This document shows, in pieces, positions 21,622 through 23,899 of a stretch of DNA of 23,899 nucleotides. The notes under the pieces were generated by a model. It saw nothing but the letters and a program-made list of their open reading frames with translations, was not told the origin of the DNA and did not search any database. Where the stretch lies: the NCBI GenBank assembly GCA_937916415.1, contig CALGGH010000072.1, positions 1 through 23,899 of the forward strand, read 5' to 3'. Both the position numbers and the translations under genes were made by a program. This DNA is from an uncultured Lachnospiraceae bacterium. GTDB taxonomy: Bacteria > Bacillota > Clostridia > Lachnospirales > Lachnospiraceae. Positions within the stretch are counted from its first letter, which is position 1. Each line of letters begins with the position of its first letter.

Positions 21622-23757
21622 TTACCAAACTGCGATTCTCTTGTCGGGAGCGACGTACATGCCGTCTCCCTCCTTGATCCCATACGTTTCGTGGAATTTG
21701 TCGAACTGGGACAGCACCACGTTGATCCTGTAGAAATTCAGCGGATGCGAATCTCCCGCCATGTAGCCCCTCTCTTCATCAAGTGAGCGCTGCGTGGCCC
21801 ACAAACGGGCATATGCCCTAAAGAATTTATCATGATCAAATCCGGGAATCTTGTCCGCCAGCGCCAGCGTTACCCTGATGCCTCCCATGTCGGCAGTTGC
21901 CTCCCCCTGCACGTTGGTTCCGTTATAGGGACCGGATCCGCTGAAAGGCTTGAGGGACAGGTAGTACATGGCTACCTTCGACGTGGCGTCCTCAAACGCC
22001 TTCTGATCCTCTTCGCCAAGCCATTTTTGATTGACTCCGTCCTTGTCATACTTGACTCCGTTCTTGTCAAAGCCATGCGTTATCTCGTGTCCTACGATCG
22101 TGCCTATGCCTCCGAGCAGCTCCTCGTCAGACATGCCCGGATAATAGGCCGGATCCTCGAGGATTCCCGCCAGGATGTATATGCCGTTGGTCTGAGCATA
22201 ATAAAAGGCATTCGTCTGACCCGTGCTGAGTTCGTACATATAAGGACTCCAGGCGTCCCTGTTCACCCTGCCGGCAGACATCTCAGCCCGTTTCATCATG
22301 TCAAATCTGCTAACGGCATAATGAGCGTCCAGGAAATTTCCGCCCTCCTCCGCCTCAAGCAGCTGCAGGTCGGAATAATCGCCCTCGTCCTGATATACGA
22401 CGTGGATCTTAATTTCATTCAGTTTGTCCAGGCATGCCTGCCTGCCTTCCTCCGAAAGCCATTTCTCATTTTCGAAAATGATCCTGAATTCGTTTATTAT
22501 GTCCTCGGTCATGCCATACAGCCTGTCGTATGAATCCGGATCCACGTATTTCCTGACGTACTCGGCGTCAAGGGCTCCCTCCAGGGGCGTTTTGCCCAGC
22601 AGCTGATCAAAGATCATGGCCTCATGCCTCTCCTCCTCGCTGCTTCTGTCCGCAATCGGGGTTACGCCCTTTTGCTGATCGCATTCCTCAAAAAAATCAT
22701 GGGTTTCCACGTCGAGATAATACCCACCGTCAACGACGTACCTGAGCAGGCACATTGCCTTGATCTTCTCAAGGTTCCTCTCACAGAGATTATCCAGTTT
22801 CCTGACGTAATCAGAATCCGTCATGAACCTGCCGCACTGACCAAATCCCCAATTGTCCAGGAAGCGGATCATGGGATAGCTGCCCTGAATGAATTCTATT
22901 TCCTCCCGGGTAAAAGTCACGTCTTCCTCATCTTCATTGGATAAGTCTTTTTGCATTCCGGTCAGGATCTTCTCCATCTGATAATTCTTCTGCAGGATCC
23001 CGGTGATCTCCGCATCATCATAGCCCAATCCGGTCAGCACCCTTTCGGCCTTGTCCTCCAGGGCGTCCATCTTCATGAGGGACTGTGAGCCGACGCTGAA
23101 ATAGGCGTCGCTGCTGCCCAGCATGAGCGCCGGCATGGAGATGGAGACGAAATACGAATCCGGTTCAACCTCGGATCTCGCCATTCCGTTAACGGATGCG
23201 GGGGCAACCCCCAGGGGGTTGAGCCTGGTATCGGTAATCCATGCGTAGAGTTCCTCAGTCGTGGATATGTTCTCTATGGCAGTCACGTACGGCCTCAGGG
23301 GCTCCACTCCAAGGACGTTCCTCGTCTCCTCATCCTCGGCCAGGTTAACGAAAGTGCGAACCTTCTCGATATCCGGTCCGGTGACGGAAGCATCGTTTAA
23401 CAGAGCCCTCTTCTTCTGATGCACGCGTCTCATGAAGTCTTCGATCATTGCACCGTTCAGGTCACCCTGCAGATACAGTTCCTTGTTCGCCGCTGCCGCG
23501 AAGTCATCCTTCAGTGACACCGGCGTGTCTTCCTTGAAGTATCCCCTTATGTCAGAATCGATCCAGCCCTGAGAATCGGGAACGACGGACTTGGCATCCC
23601 TCGCCATTTCCTCCGCCAGCTCTTCGGCGGGATCCTTCTGTCCGGCTCCATCCTCGCTCTGAAGCGCTTCATTTATGTCTCCAGCCAGCCCGCAGCCGGA
23701 CACGGACAGCATCACCATGTTCATCGCAAGCAACAATGCAATTAATCTCTTTTTCAT
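21622..23757 (-). CDS. M13-family zinc metallopeptidase, predicted lipoprotein
   Basis: A neprilysin/PepO-type (M13) metallopeptidase of 711 residues. The zinc site is complete: HEITH at 557-561 in GTIVGHEITHGFDKNG and Glu619 within GEATADMGG, with the supporting Asp623. The NAFYYAQTNGIYILAGIL strand upstream is also typical. The N-terminus has a basic start, a hydrophobic core and the lipobox VSGC, so the enzyme is likely anchored outside the membrane. M13 enzymes cut peptides of limited size; substrates here are unknown. I use ATG at 23757, with AAGGAAAG upstream; a TTG at 23775 would put this site inside the gene. It leads the ABC-exporter run behind a strong promoter. Confidence 0.93.
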   Translation of the reverse strand: MKKRLIALLLAMNMVMLSVSGCGLAGDINEALQSEDGAGQKDPAEELAEEMARDAKSVVPDSQGWIDSDIRGYFKEDTPVSLKDDFAAAANKELYLQGDLNGAMIEDFMRRVHQKKRALLNDASVTGPDIEKVRTFVNLAEDEETRNVLGVEPLRPYVTAIENISTTEELYAWITDTRLNPLGVAPASVNGMARSEVEPDSYFVSISMPALMLGSSDAYFSVGSQSLMKMDALEDKAERVLTGLGYDDAEITGILQKNYQMEKILTGMQKDLSNEDEEDVTFTREEIEFIQGSYPMIRFLDNWGFGQCGRFMTDSDYVRKLDNLCERNLEKIKAMCLLRYVVDGGYYLDVETHDFFEECDQQKGVTPIADRSSEEERHEAMIFDQLLGKTPLEGALDAEYVRKYVDPDSYDRLYGMTEDIINEFRIIFENEKWLSEEGRQACLDKLNEIKIHVVYQDEGDYSDLQLLEAEEGGNFLDAHYAVSRFDMMKRAEMSAGRVNRDAWSPYMYELSTGQTNAFYYAQTNGIYILAGILEDPAYYPGMSDEELLGGIGTIVGHEITHGFDKNGVKYDKDGVNQKWLGEEDQKAFEDATSKVAMYYLSLKPFSGSGPYNGTNVQGEATADMGGIRVTLALADKIPGFDHDKFFRAYARLWATQRSLDEERGYMAGDSHPLNFYRINVVLSQFDKFHETYGIKEGDGMYVAPDKRIAVW

Positions 23758-23799
23758 GTCTTTCTTTCCTTGCAATGCAAAATTATCACATACCAGTAA

Positions 23800-23828
23800 A
23801 TAATATCGCTTGAATACCTCACTGTCAA
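23800..23828 (-). promoter_or_regulatory. Strong sigma-A promoter for the M13 peptidase/ABC operon
   Basis: Minus-strand TTGACA (23823-23828) and TATTAT (23800-23805) are exactly 17 bp apart, a consensus -35 box and a five-of-six -10 box. The predicted start near 23793 gives a leader of about 35 nt to the ATG at 23757. Nothing else recognisable is present between here and the window end. Confidence 0.75.
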
Positions 23829-23899
23829 TTAAGGAAACGCCACGTCAGTTCTGAAAGGTAAACCTATTTGCAACCTGCCAATTTTTTGATATTCCGTTA

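Noticed and set aside
23829..23899. Possible further gene or regulatory site at the right edge
   Set aside because: Nothing recognisable apart from the upstream side of the M13 promoter.

Overview
The window looks like a chromosomal segment of a Clostridia bacterium, most likely a Lachnospiraceae-type member with moderately high GC. Three things support this: the gene order rpoD-dnaG-dgt, an A-type (not Bacillus B-type) RNase P RNA, and housekeeping proteins that read like that family. Nearly every protein gene is on the minus strand; the only clear plus-strand gene is rnpB. There is no phage, plasmid, transposase gene, tRNA or CRISPR array in the window.

Reading in the direction of transcription (right to left), four blocks appear. 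(1) 23757-17932: an M13-family metallopeptidase lipoprotein behind a near-perfect sigma-A promoter, an ABC exporter (one ATPase and two tandem paralogous permeases), a small protein resembling part of the fatty-acid kinase FakA, and trpS. (2) 17718-11287: dgt, dnaG, rpoD, trmK and a TGS/uridine-kinase-like gene, nearly all touching or overlapping. The run ends convergently with rnpB. (3) 10708-6995: a ferredoxin-like aldo/keto reductase divergent from rnpB, a PilZ protein, and two adjacent G3E (CobW-type) metallochaperone GTPases. One of these carries an extreme His/Asp/Glu-rich insertion and the other a YcgQ-like C-terminal part. (4) 6746-82: deoB, prfC, a transglutaminase-like lipoprotein, then asp23-nusB-xseA-xseB from their own promoter.

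The most distinctive non-coding structure is a family of 27-bp repeats. Each has 7-bp inverted ends (TGATCAA and TTGATCA) around a 13-nt core (AAGAACCGTCCCC). Eight copies occur, always as same-orientation pairs and always between genes. Two pairs face each other upstream of deoB, making a 33-bp perfect inverted repeat. Other unusual non-coding signals are an apparent 42-bp in-frame tandem duplication of the 3' end of xseA, a 66-bp direct repeat just past the kinase gene, and nested inverted repeats spanning the asp23 promoter and leader.

Several starts were moved downstream of the longest open frame on Shine-Dalgarno or overlap evidence: deoB, asp23, nusB, prfC, the transglutaminase-like gene, both CobW-type decisions, the second permease and the M13 peptidase. 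Most of the block is conventional core machinery. The repeat family, the metal-GTPase pair and the gene-end duplications are the parts worth follow-up.
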